Below, one piece after another: positions 49,928-57,774 of a stretch of DNA of 64,000 bases. Each line of letters starts with the position of its first letter. Position 1 is the first letter of the stretch. The position numbers were made by a program, and so were the translations under genes. The notes under the pieces were generated by a model, which searched no databases, was not told where the DNA came from, and saw only the letters and a program-made list of their open reading frames with translations. Source of the stretch: Mixta calida. GTDB taxonomy: Bacteria; Pseudomonadota; Gammaproteobacteria; Enterobacterales; Enterobacteriaceae. The stretch spans positions 3,578,540 through 3,642,539 of the forward strand of contig NZ_CP026378.1 in assembly GCF_002953215.1 (NCBI RefSeq), in the 5' to 3' direction.

Positions 49928-50452
49928 TTAGCTGCGTTTTACGCTGGCCAGCGGGTGATCTTCCGGGTAGGTCGGAATATGCGGCTTCTGCGTGCCAAGC
50001 ATCACGCACATCAGCGCCTCTTCCTCACCGTGGTTAAACAGCCCACGATAGATGCCCGCCGGCACCGAAATCAGATCGCGCTCGCGCAGAATGGTTTCCA
50101 GATAGTTGTCGCCATCCTGAATCATCAGCGTGATGGCGCCTTTGAGCATAAAGAACACCTCTTCTACATCGTCATGCAGATGCAGCGGCCCTTCACACTT
50201 GGCGGGCAGCACCATGGTAGAAAAAGTGAAATGCTCCGCCGGCACGGTGTTGGCGTCGGTCGCCACGCCGGTAGCGCCGGTGCCGATATAGCGCATCTGG
50301 GCGCGACGGTATTTAGGATCGAAATCGGCCTGAAACTTCAACGCGTTCCAGTCATATTTACGTCCTTCAAAGCGCGCGATGCGCGATTCCACCCACTCTT
50401 CCATCGTCAGGTGAGCCGGTTTGATGCCAGGGTTCAGGGTTGTATCGGTCAT
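49928..50452 (-). CDS. Cupin-domain protein in the catabolic cluster
   Basis: A 174-aa single cupin. Motif 1 has PLHLHDDVEEVFFMLKG (two His and Glu, about 92-108) and motif 2 has ISVPAGIYRGLFNHG. Metal binding is likely. Candidates are a ring-cleaving or quercetinase-like dioxygenase, a tautomerase or a binding protein. It is 10 bp downstream of the MFS transporter gene and 9 bp upstream of the hydrolase. Confidence 0.8.
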   Translation of the reverse strand: MTDTTLNPGIKPAHLTMEEWVESRIARFEGRKYDWNALKFQADFDPKYRRAQMRYIGTGATGVATDANTVPAEHFTFSTMVLPAKCEGPLHLHDDVEEVFFMLKGAITLMIQDGDNYLETILRERDLISVPAGIYRGLFNHGEEEALMCVMLGTQKPHIPTYPEDHPLASVKRS

Positions 50453-50462
50453 GATTAACTCC

Positions 50463-51719
50463 TCAGTAACGTGTCAGCAGCGGCAGCAGCAGGACACAGC
50501 CCAGCGCCGCCATAATGGTCAGAAAGATCAGGCCGGAATCCATACTTTGGGTGAAGGCTATTAGCGCCCCCATCACCGCCGGCGACAGCGCCCCGGCGAA
50601 GTTGCCCAGCCCGTTGAAAATGCCGCCCGCGGTGGCGCTAACGCGCGGATGGGTCGCCTTCGCCAGCAGGGCAAAGATGTTCGGTGCGCCGGTGCCCCAC
50701 ATAAAAGTGCTAAAGCTCATCGCGGCGATAACCGCCGGAGGGGTAGCAAGCTGCATCACCGCAGCCAGCCCCAGCGCCGCGCCCGCCATTGAGATAAAGC
50801 AGGCGGCGGCGCGTTTGTTAACGCGGTCCGACAGCCAGGCGCCCAGCACTTCACCGATCAGCATGGCGATAAACGGCATCGACGAGAGCCAGCCCGCATG
50901 TTCCAGGTGAATGCCTTTGCCTTTAATCAGGTAGCCGGGCAGCCAGCCGTTGATGCCCCACAGGTAGGTCAGGAAAGCGATATTGAAAATGCAGATCATC
51001 CAGAAGTGCGGGCTGACCAGCAGCTCGCGCCGCGCTTCCCGGCGCGACTGCTGTGAAACCGCCGTGCGATCGGCGGCGGGCGCCAGATGAATATTGCGCA
51101 GCCCGGTGCGCACCAGCAGCAGCACCGGCAGCGTCAGCAGCGCCATGACGAAAAAGGTGCTCTGCCAGCCGAAAGTGTTCAGCAGCCACAGCGACAGCGG
51201 AAAACCGATGGCGGCCCCGACCGGCGTGCCCAGCAGCCAGAGCATGGTGGCGCGCGCCTGTAGTCGCTGCGGGAAGGTATGGCGCACGATGGCGAACGCC
51301 AGTGGGAACAAGGGCCCTTCCGCTACGCCCAGCAAAATGCGCAGCGTCACCATCACCGCATAGTTATGAGTCAACCCCATCAGCACCATCAGCAGACACC
51401 ACGCCACCATCATGCCGCTCAGTAGACGCAGCGGCGCGATGCGGTCGCCCAGCCCGCTGAGCAGCACCGAAGAAAAGCCGTAGCTCAGCAAAAACGCGCT
51501 CATCAGAATGCCGAGGCGCGTGGTGTCGAAATCAATCCCCATCGCCTGCTGAAAATGCGCGTCGGAAAAGAGCGCGGCGATGCTGATCTTATCGAAGAAG
51601 GCCAGCAGCACGCAGGCGAGCAGCGCCAGCGGAATGGTCCAGCGAATCGGTTTTTCAGGCGTAAGGCTGCCCTCACCGCTCGTCACGTCGGACGCGGTGT
51701 TTGTCTCTAATGTGGTCAT
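50463..51719 (-). CDS. MFS transporter of the anion:cation symporter type
   Basis: A 418-aa, 12-helix importer-type MFS protein. TM1 contains LLACVLLAFFDKISIAALFS, the loop 2-3 motif is GLGDRIAPLRLLSG, and RILLGVAEGPLFPLAFAIVR is typical of ACS-family carriers, which bring in organic anions such as aromatic acids, glucarate or tartrate. In this cluster it most likely takes up the substrate. It follows the reductase gene by 26 bp. Confidence 0.85.
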   Translation of the reverse strand: MTTLETNTASDVTSGEGSLTPEKPIRWTIPLALLACVLLAFFDKISIAALFSDAHFQQAMGIDFDTTRLGILMSAFLLSYGFSSVLLSGLGDRIAPLRLLSGMMVAWCLLMVLMGLTHNYAVMVTLRILLGVAEGPLFPLAFAIVRHTFPQRLQARATMLWLLGTPVGAAIGFPLSLWLLNTFGWQSTFFVMALLTLPVLLLVRTGLRNIHLAPAADRTAVSQQSRREARRELLVSPHFWMICIFNIAFLTYLWGINGWLPGYLIKGKGIHLEHAGWLSSMPFIAMLIGEVLGAWLSDRVNKRAAACFISMAGAALGLAAVMQLATPPAVIAAMSFSTFMWGTGAPNIFALLAKATHPRVSATAGGIFNGLGNFAGALSPAVMGALIAFTQSMDSGLIFLTIMAALGCVLLLPLLTRY

Positions 51720-51745
51720 CTTTCCCCCTGGGGGCTAAGCCTTGT

Positions 51746-52939
51746 TCAGCGCAACGACATCAGCGAAAAATCAGGGTCGTCCAGCGGCGTCTGCGAGAGA
51801 TCGCGGCCGGAGGCGATCCAGCGCTTCGCCAGCTTGACGGCGCGCGCGTCGTTAAAGGCCACCAGCTGATTCAGCACGCCGTCGGGACCGAGCGAGAAAT
51901 AAAGGTTTCCCTGCGCGCTGCGGCGCACCAGGCTGCGGTCGCCGGGCTGCGGCAGGCCGAGGATCTGGATGTTGTGCTGATATTGATCGGACCAAATCCA
52001 CGGGATCTCGTCGTAGCCGGGCGCCTCATCGTTCAGCATCGCGCGCGCCGTGGCGATCGCCTGGTTCTGCGCGAACGCCCAGGACTGTAGCGAAATGCCA
52101 TAGCGCGGATGCTGCGCCACATCGCCGGCGGCGAAGATCGCCGGATCGGTCGTTCTGCCCTGCGCATCCACTACGATGCCGCGCCCGATCGCCAGCCCGG
52201 CATCGCGCGCCAGCTCCAGATTCAGATCCACGCCGATACCGGCCACCACCGCATCGAACGGCTCGCATCTGCCGCCGCACTGGATGACCGGACTGCCGCC
52301 TTCGTCTTCCAGCGTCAGCGCGCCGCAATCGCAGTGGATCGCCACGCCCTGCTCCTGATGCAGCTGATGCAGCGCCTGCGAGACTTCCGCGCCGACGGAT
52401 CGCATGCAGAGCGCGGGCTGCTGCTCGAACAGGCTCACCGCCACGCCGCAGCGTCGCGCCGACGCGGCGATCTCAAGACCGATCCAGCCACCGCCGACAA
52501 TCACCAGCCGCTGGCTCTGCCTCAGCCGCGCCTTCAGCCGCTGCGCATCCTGCCAGTGGCGAAGCGTATAAACCTGCGGATGGCGCCGCCAGGCGTCGCC
52601 CGGCAGCCTGGCCCGACCGCCGGTGGCGATCAGTAGCCGGTCATACTCCACCCGCTCGCCATTGCTCAGCCGCACGCTTTTCGCGGCGCGATCGATCGCC
52701 TCGGCGCGTAGCGGACGATGCCAGCGCAGATCGAGCGACTGCTGGAGATCGGCGCTGAACAGGCGCGGCAGCGCGGCGTCTTCCAGCAGCGCGCTTTTCG
52801 ACAGCGGCGGGCGCTCGTAGAAATCCCACGGCTCATCGGCGATAACGGCGATTTCGCCGCGGAAGCCCTCATCGCGCAGGGTTTTCGCCGCCCAGCCGCC
52901 CGCCTGACCGCCGCCGATAATCACTATCCGCGTTGTCAT
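51746..52939 (-). CDS. FAD-dependent ferredoxin reductase of the Rieske oxygenase
   Basis: A 397-aa reductase of the BphA4/HcaD class that moves electrons from NADH to the Rieske ferredoxin. The FAD motif is IVIIGGGQAGGWAAKTLRDE at the N terminus, followed by ERPPLSKSALLED; the NADH motif is VIVGGGWIGLEIAASARRCG (about 145), and FAAGDVAQHP binds FAD. ATG 52939 overlaps the dioxygenase stop by four bases (ATGA) and gives the right N terminus; the frame continues to 53002. It is the third component for the oxygenase and ferredoxin of this cluster. Confidence 0.9.
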   Translation of the reverse strand: MTTRIVIIGGGQAGGWAAKTLRDEGFRGEIAVIADEPWDFYERPPLSKSALLEDAALPRLFSADLQQSLDLRWHRPLRAEAIDRAAKSVRLSNGERVEYDRLLIATGGRARLPGDAWRRHPQVYTLRHWQDAQRLKARLRQSQRLVIVGGGWIGLEIAASARRCGVAVSLFEQQPALCMRSVGAEVSQALHQLHQEQGVAIHCDCGALTLEDEGGSPVIQCGGRCEPFDAVVAGIGVDLNLELARDAGLAIGRGIVVDAQGRTTDPAIFAAGDVAQHPRYGISLQSWAFAQNQAIATARAMLNDEAPGYDEIPWIWSDQYQHNIQILGLPQPGDRSLVRRSAQGNLYFSLGPDGVLNQLVAFNDARAVKLAKRWIASGRDLSQTPLDDPDFSLMSLR

Positions 52940-53862
52940 ACCGCCTCCGGCTTTTTCTGCTGGCGGCGCGTGTCGTGATCGATGCCGCCCTCCACCGCCC
53001 ATTCGGTGAAGGAGACCAGGGAGTGCTCCAGCTCGCGCGGACGCCAGTTTTCCGTCAGGTAGTCATCGTTGGTGTAGTATTCAAACGCGCCGCCGGCAGG
53101 ACTGTTGACGTACCAGAAATAGGCGGAGGAGACCGGATGACGGCCCGGCCCGATAAAGGTGCTCCAGTGATTTTTATTCATCGCAATGCCGCCGCCGATC
53201 ACCTCATGAATATCGCGCACGGTAAAGGCGACATGGTTCAGTCCTCTTTTACGGTTCGGCAGCTGAAGCAGGAAAAGATTATGATGGCCGCCGCGCGCCT
53301 GGGTGCGCAGGAAGACGGCACGGTTAACGTAGCGATCGGAAACCTCGAAGCCCAGCACGTCGCGGTAGAAGCTCTCCACCGCCGCCAGCTCCTCAACGAA
53401 AAACACCACGTGGCCGATGTTGATCGGCTCGGCGCGATCGTAAACCGGACTGGGCGTATCGACCCGGCGCATATCGCCCCACTGGTTAATCGGCTCGACG
53501 TTAAGGTTGACTTCTGTCTGCTGCGTCACCTGAATGCGCAGCGTCATGCCGTTGGGATCGCGGCACTCCAGCACGTCGTGCGTTTCGCGAAAGCCAGGCT
53601 GCTGCGCCAGCTTCGGCCGCAGCGCCTCCAGCGCGGCGCGGTCAGCCACGCCCCAGGTCATGCGGCGCAGCGTATTGCCCGCCTCGAACGCGGGCGGCAG
53701 GTCGGGGCTGTCGATCGGGTTAAGCTCCAGCCGCGCGCCGCTGAGCGTGGTGAATTTCTGCCCGCTGGCGTCGCGCGTCAGGCCAAAGTCGCACATAAAT
53801 TTGGCGCAGTGGCTGAGGTTATCGACGCCAAATTCCAGCTTTTCAATTCCGGTTACACGCAT
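52936..53862 (-). CDS. Extradiol ring-cleavage dioxygenase (VOC fold)
   Basis: A 308-aa two-domain vicinal-oxygen-chelate protein. The C-terminal domain carries the 2-His-1-Glu iron triad: H151 (NIGHVVFF), H210 (GLNHVAFTV) and E261 (GGAFEYYTN). This is the arrangement of type I catechol 2,3-dioxygenases such as BphC. It should open a catechol beside the two hydroxyls. The overlap with the reductase gene and its neighbours make a meta pathway likely. Confidence 0.88.
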   Translation of the reverse strand: MRVTGIEKLEFGVDNLSHCAKFMCDFGLTRDASGQKFTTLSGARLELNPIDSPDLPPAFEAGNTLRRMTWGVADRAALEALRPKLAQQPGFRETHDVLECRDPNGMTLRIQVTQQTEVNLNVEPINQWGDMRRVDTPSPVYDRAEPINIGHVVFFVEELAAVESFYRDVLGFEVSDRYVNRAVFLRTQARGGHHNLFLLQLPNRKRGLNHVAFTVRDIHEVIGGGIAMNKNHWSTFIGPGRHPVSSAYFWYVNSPAGGAFEYYTNDDYLTENWRPRELEHSLVSFTEWAVEGGIDHDTRRQQKKPEAV

Positions 53863-53947
53863 TGGTTGCCTCTTTACGGTTCAGTCGCCCGGATTAGGGC
53901 GTAGAGATTGCCCGACGCAATAAAGCGCCTGATGTTAACTTATTGAT

Positions 53948-54733
53948 TTAACTGACTTTAGACAGATAACCTAAAAAGCCAGAGATCTTATCCGCCGCGC
54001 TGCGAACTTCGTTTTGCAGCCGCTCGCGGTCGCTTTGCGGCACTTCGCCCGACGGCACCAGAATGCTGACCACCGCCGCGACTCGCCCGCTGCGGTTAAA
54101 CACCGGATAGACGATGGAAGAGATACCGTGGCGGAAAAAGGATTCGCCAATCACATAGCCGCGCGCCCTGTCCTGCTGCACCATCTGCCAAAGCGTCTCA
54201 CGGTCGTACTGCTGATCCGGCGTGTTGCTCAGCCTTTCATGAGGAAAGAGCTGTTCAAACTCGGCGCGCGTCACGTCGGTGAGCAGCATGCGGCCCAGCG
54301 AGGTGCAGTGCGCCGGCAGGCGGGTGCCGATGCTCACCTGGTTAATGCGCGATCCGGCGGCGCTGACGCGGGCGATATAGATGATGTCGCGGCCATCGCG
54401 GATCGCCAGATGGCTGCTGCATTCGCTGCTGTCGCGCAGCTGCTCGATCACCGGCTGGCCGACCTGCGCCACATCCAGCGAGGCGATATATTCAAACCCC
54501 AGGCGCAGCACGTTCATGCCGAGCGAAAAGGTGCTGGTGCGCGGATTGCGCTCCAGAAAGCCCATATGTTCCAGCGTCTGCACTACGCGGTACGCCGTCG
54601 CTTTCGGCATATCCACCAGCCGGTGCAGCTCGGCGAAGGTGAGCTCGCGGTGCTGCTCGCCAAAGGCCAGCAGCAGCTGCAAGCCGCGCTCCAGCCCCGG
54701 CACCAGATATTTGATTTCCTGCTGATTCGCCAT
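53948..54733 (-). CDS. IclR-family transcriptional regulator
   Basis: A 261-aa regulator with an N-terminal winged HTH (about residues 10-70; LTFAELHRLVDMPKATAYRV) and a GAF-like IclR effector domain (SIGTRLPAHCTSLGRMLLTD, RGYVIGESFFRHGISSIVYP). GGAGG lies upstream of ATG 54733; the frame opens 12 codons earlier without a site. It sits inside the co-directional cluster, 16 bp after an SDR gene, so it is probably made with the pathway. Palindromes upstream of the first gene are candidate operators. Confidence 0.88.
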   Translation of the reverse strand: MANQQEIKYLVPGLERGLQLLLAFGEQHRELTFAELHRLVDMPKATAYRVVQTLEHMGFLERNPRTSTFSLGMNVLRLGFEYIASLDVAQVGQPVIEQLRDSSECSSHLAIRDGRDIIYIARVSAAGSRINQVSIGTRLPAHCTSLGRMLLTDVTRAEFEQLFPHERLSNTPDQQYDRETLWQMVQQDRARGYVIGESFFRHGISSIVYPVFNRSGRVAAVVSILVPSGEVPQSDRERLQNEVRSAADKISGFLGYLSKVS

Positions 54734-54749
54734 ACCGCCTCCGCAACCT

Positions 54750-55499
54750 TCAGTTAAAGACGAACCCACCGTTTACCGGAATGAGTTGGCCGGTGACAAA
54801 GCGCGACAGGTCGCTCAGCAGCCACAGCGTGCTGCCGGTGACATCTTCCGGCAGCTGCGCGCCGCTCAACGCCCGTCCGTTTTCATACAGTTGATGCCGC
54901 TCTGCCGGCACATACTCCGTCGCTTCGACGCGCGTCAGGCCAGGCGCGATGGCGTTAATGCGGATGCGTTTTTCGCCCAGCTCACGCGCCATCGATCGCG
55001 TCATGGCGATGACGGCGCCTTTGCTGGCGACGTAGGCCATCAGGCGCGGCGCCCCCCACAGCGCGGTGTCCGACGCCACGTTGACGATGCCGGAACCGGG
55101 ACGCATCAGCGGCACGGCGGCGCGCGTCACCAGCCAGGTGCCTTTGACATTGACCGTCATTACCCGATCCCAAAGCGTCGGGTCATAATCGAACATATCC
55201 TTGCCGCCGACGCCGGTCGCCAGCGCCGCGTTGTTCACCAGGCCGTCAATCGCGCCCTGTTTGCCAATGACGCGAAACGTCTGTTCGATATGCTCGCCGT
55301 CAGCCAGATCGATAGCATGATCCTCTACGCGATATCCCTGCTGACGCAGACGCTGGGCGCTTTCCGCCAGCTCGCCCTGGAGGATGTCGCACATCACCAC
55401 CTGCGCGCCCTGCTCGGCGCACGCCGCGGCGAAGGCATAACCCAGTCCGCGCGCCGCGCCGGTGATCACGATGCGTTTATCCTGCAGCAGGCCGTTCAT
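54750..55499 (-). CDS. Short-chain dehydrogenase, likely cis-dihydrodiol dehydrogenase
   Basis: A 249-aa classical SDR: cofactor loop VITGAARGLGYAFA (about 11-24), NNAA at 89-92, catalytic S143, Y156 and K160 (YVASK). It begins on the last base of the oxygenase stop (TGATG), a tight coupling. Directly after the oxygenase alpha gene, re-aromatisation of a cis-diol to a catechol is the natural role. The order of steps is inferred. Confidence 0.88.
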   Translation of the reverse strand: MNGLLQDKRIVITGAARGLGYAFAAACAEQGAQVVMCDILQGELAESAQRLRQQGYRVEDHAIDLADGEHIEQTFRVIGKQGAIDGLVNNAALATGVGGKDMFDYDPTLWDRVMTVNVKGTWLVTRAAVPLMRPGSGIVNVASDTALWGAPRLMAYVASKGAVIAMTRSMARELGEKRIRINAIAPGLTRVEATEYVPAERHQLYENGRALSGAQLPEDVTGSTLWLLSDLSRFVTGQLIPVNGGFVFN

Positions 55500-56521
55500 C
55501 AGGCGGCTCCCTGCTGCGCTTCACGCTGGGCGAGCTGTTCTTTCGCCGCCTTCTGCATCATGCGGCGCAGGCGCGACAGGCCGACGTCGTGCTGATAGAG
55601 GTACTCATGCTCGCGCGCGTTCGGCGCAAGATTCTCCAGCACCACGCGATCCTGCTCCAGCACCTCCCAGTGCAGTTTTTCCAGCCGGTTACGGTAGATA
55701 AAGCGCCACATATCGCGCTGCCAGCCCTGCACGCGGCGGATGCGCCAGAAAAAGACGCGGCAGTGGTCATTGTCCTCCGGCACCACCATGCCGACGATCC
55801 AGAAGTGGCCGCCCGGCCCGAAACGTTTTTTATAGGGGATAGAAAGGCGCATCCAGTAAGCGCCGCTGGCGCCGAACTCCACCCAGTCGAAGTTGACGCC
55901 GCTCTGCCCTTTTTTCTCAAAGGTAAAGCCGGTCTGAGTCGGTTGCAGCACCATTTCCGCCTGGCGATCGCCTTCCGCCATCGAGTGCGATGAGGAGTGC
56001 AGGTAGGTGCCGTGCATCGGGTCCATTACGTTTTCCAGTGCATACTGGTAGTTGCAGTTCCAGGCGGCGGTGCAAAGAAAGTGGCTATAGCTTTCACTGT
56101 CCGCCAGCTCCTGCGGAAAGCTCAGCGGCTCCGGCGTCTGGTCGGCGGTAACGCCGAACCAGAGGAAAATCGCGCCGTGCGCCTCCTGCACGTTATAGCT
56201 GCGCACGCACTGCTGCCCCACCAGCGGACAGCGATCGACTGCCGGCACGCTTTTCACTTCGCCGCTGCCGCCGACCTCCACGCCGTGATACCAGCAGGCG
56301 ATGCGATCGCCGAGGTTCCAGCCCATCGACAGGCGCGCGCCGCGATGCGGACAACGATCCTCCAGCGCCTGCACCTGACCATTCTGATTGCGCCACACCA
56401 CAATCTGTTCGCCAAGGCGCGTGATCCCGACCGGCGCGGACTGGACTTCCCAGCTCGCCAGCACCGGATACCATAAACCGCGCAATCCTTTATCGAGATA
56501 CTCTTGAACTGCCGTCGTCAT
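55499..56521 (-). CDS. Rieske non-heme iron oxygenase, alpha subunit
   Basis: A 340-aa aromatic-ring-hydroxylating or O-demethylating oxygenase. The Rieske [2Fe-2S] ligands are C57/H59 (DRCPHRGARL) and C76/H79 (IACWYHGVEV). The mononuclear iron site is D167-x2-H170-x4-H175 (NVMDPMHGTYLHSS). No beta subunit is encoded, as in phthalate, phenoxybenzoate or vanillate-type oxygenases, which form alpha trimers. It needs the ferredoxin and reductase of this cluster. Substrate is unknown: an aromatic acid is most likely. Confidence 0.92.
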   Translation of the reverse strand: MTTAVQEYLDKGLRGLWYPVLASWEVQSAPVGITRLGEQIVVWRNQNGQVQALEDRCPHRGARLSMGWNLGDRIACWYHGVEVGGSGEVKSVPAVDRCPLVGQQCVRSYNVQEAHGAIFLWFGVTADQTPEPLSFPQELADSESYSHFLCTAAWNCNYQYALENVMDPMHGTYLHSSSHSMAEGDRQAEMVLQPTQTGFTFEKKGQSGVNFDWVEFGASGAYWMRLSIPYKKRFGPGGHFWIVGMVVPEDNDHCRVFFWRIRRVQGWQRDMWRFIYRNRLEKLHWEVLEQDRVVLENLAPNAREHEYLYQHDVGLSRLRRMMQKAAKEQLAQREAQQGAA

Positions 56522-56531
56522 CGCCTTCCCC

Positions 56532-56840
56532 TCAGTATCCGTTTACCTGCAAAAAGGCCCGAAAGCTCGCTTCGCTCCAGGCTTCGCCCTGATGGTCATG
56601 CATTTTCACCGCGTTCAGGCGCTCCACCAGCGCCGGCAGCGTTTCCACGCCCTGCTCGAACAGCGTTTCCAGCTGCGCGATCAGGCTCAGCTCCCAGCTT
56701 TCCGGCGCGCGGCTGCGGGTTTGCCAAATCAGGTTTTGATAGTCGCCAGGCTTGTGGATGGTGCCGTTGCCGCCCTCTTTTGGCGGTGTGAACTGACGGC
56801 TTTCCGGCAGCGCCGGATTGAATTCCAGGGATGCGCTCAT
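56532..56840 (-). CDS. Small protein (102 aa) with a recombinase-like helix-turn-helix motif
   Basis: A 102-aa protein with no enzyme motif. The N-terminal half has PPKEGGNGTIHKPGDYQNLI and WQTR; the C-terminal half LVERLNAVKMHDHQGEAWSE and ASFRAFL resembles the helical part after the catalytic domain of serine recombinases (LNxxG...G.xWS..xxxxxL). Similar short proteins occur next to Rieske ferredoxins in other bacteria, as I recall. ATG 56840 overlaps the ferredoxin stop by four bases. It may help assemble or regulate the oxygenase. Function is unknown. Confidence 0.75.
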   Translation of the reverse strand: MSASLEFNPALPESRQFTPPKEGGNGTIHKPGDYQNLIWQTRSRAPESWELSLIAQLETLFEQGVETLPALVERLNAVKMHDHQGEAWSEASFRAFLQVNGY

Positions 56841-57160
56841 GCCACGCTCTCCTCGATAAAAGTGATTTGAATCTGATTGCCTTCGACACGTACCGGATAG
56901 CGCTGGAGATTGCGTCCGCCGGGGCCGTGCAGGCACTGGCCGGTTTTTAAATCAAATACCGCCTCGTGCAGCGGACATTCCACTTTGCCGTCTTCGACAA
57001 ATCCCTGGCTCAGCAACGCGTAAGCGTGCGGACAAATATCTTCGAGGGCGTAATATTCGCCGTCGACGAGATAAATGCCGATCTCTTTACCGTCCACCCT
57101 GCCGCTGTAGGGAAAATCTTCCTGCACTTGTTCTGCGTCACACACGCCTATCCAGCTCAT
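56837..57160 (-). CDS. Rieske-type [2Fe-2S] ferredoxin
   Basis: A 107-aa ferredoxin of the BphA3/NirD-like type that feeds the oxygenase. The cluster ligands are C43/H45 (ICPHAYALL) and C62/H65 (ECPLHEAVFD). ATG 57160 follows GGAGGATCGCA, a strong ribosome site; the frame extends to 57253 across the operator and is not used. First gene of the 14-gene cluster. Confidence 0.92.
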   Translation of the reverse strand: MSWIGVCDAEQVQEDFPYSGRVDGKEIGIYLVDGEYYALEDICPHAYALLSQGFVEDGKVECPLHEAVFDLKTGQCLHGPGGRNLQRYPVRVEGNQIQITFIEESVA

Positions 57161-57179
57161 TGCGATCCTCCAGGCTTTT

Positions 57180-57203
57180 GTTTCATATATGAAACACTGT
57201 TTC
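57180..57203. promoter_or_regulatory. Candidate IclR operator 1
   Basis: GTTTCATATATGAAAC is a perfect 16-bp palindrome, followed by ACTGTTTC so that GAAAC-ACT-GTTTC forms a second, overlapping inverted repeat. It lies just after the predicted transcription start and before the ferredoxin ribosome site. IclR-family proteins commonly bind GTTTCA/TGAAAC palindromes (KdgR, for example). Confidence 0.65.
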
Positions 57204-57218
57204 TTATTTAATACGGCC

Positions 57219-57246
57219 AATATAAAAGCGGTGGGATTTTCGTCAA
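57219..57246 (-). promoter_or_regulatory. Sigma70-like promoter of the catabolic cluster
   Basis: Reading on the minus strand: -35 TTGACG (57246-57241), 16-bp spacer, -10 TATATT (57224-57219). Each hexamer differs from consensus at one base. Transcription should begin near 57212 and run through the ferredoxin gene at 57160. Confidence 0.65.
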
Positions 57247-57383
57247 GCGGCAAGGTAGCGAAATTGTTAATTCAGTTACTTTTAGTTAACCAACTGTGGG
57301 AGCGATCACGAAAAGAAGCAACGAGAAATAAAAAAGCAGCGATCGTTGCTCTGCGGTAAAAATAAAAGACGAGAAAAGTTAGC

Positions 57384-57399
57384 GTTTCATCCGTGAAAC
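57384..57399. promoter_or_regulatory. Candidate IclR operator 2
   Basis: GTTTCATCCGTGAAAC has the same GTTTCA-N4-TGAAAC arms as operator 1, about 200 bp upstream of it. A weaker half-match, GTTTCACCGGAGAAC, is at 57431. The repeated spacing suggests one regulator binding at both, possibly with looping. Confidence 0.6.
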
Positions 57400-57734
57400 T
57401 TATTTTTAAATTTCATATTAAAAACAACGAGTTTCACCGGAGAACCATTTTAGCTGCGTGATTATTAATAATGGGATAAGAACAGGAACCAGGAAATGAG
57501 ATTGGGGATGGATACATTTAGCGGGAAAAAGAAAAATAGAGGCACGCTTAGCTAATGCCCTCCACATTTTTAGTGTGGACATGGATTCTGGCTATTTTGG
57601 TAATTTGACAGTCATCACACAATAAATAACGATGGCCCTGTTCAAAAACGATTAAATAGCGTCGTTCCCTGGTACGTAAATAAAAAGAATAAAGCGATGC
57701 GTAATTAAGATATTTCTGAGAAGGGTGACGACAG

Positions 57735-57766
57735 AAAAATACCGCCGCGTTCAGATAACGCGGCGG
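57735..57766 (-). terminator. Terminator after speB
   Basis: CCGCCGCGTT-N5-AACGCGGCGG followed on the minus strand by ATTTTT, starting 8 bp after the speB stop. It isolates the catabolic cluster from speB transcription. Confidence 0.92.
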
Positions 57767-57774
57767 CACGGGCG

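Larger units (their letters stand above)
57161..57734. other. A/T-rich promoter region of the catabolic cluster
   Basis: About 570 bp between the ferredoxin start and the speB terminator. It contains the cluster promoter and IclR-like palindromes listed below. A minus-strand frame at 57548-57769 reads through the speB terminator and ends IVFEQGHRYLLCDDCQITKI and ARIHVHTKNVEGIS; this looks somewhat protein-like, but the only start is a GTG inside the terminator, so I do not call it. No RNA gene is seen. Confidence 0.55.

Noticed and set aside
57548-57769. 73-codon minus frame after speB
   Set aside because: It begins at a GTG inside the speB terminator stem and has no ribosome site or recognised domain; kept only as a note.
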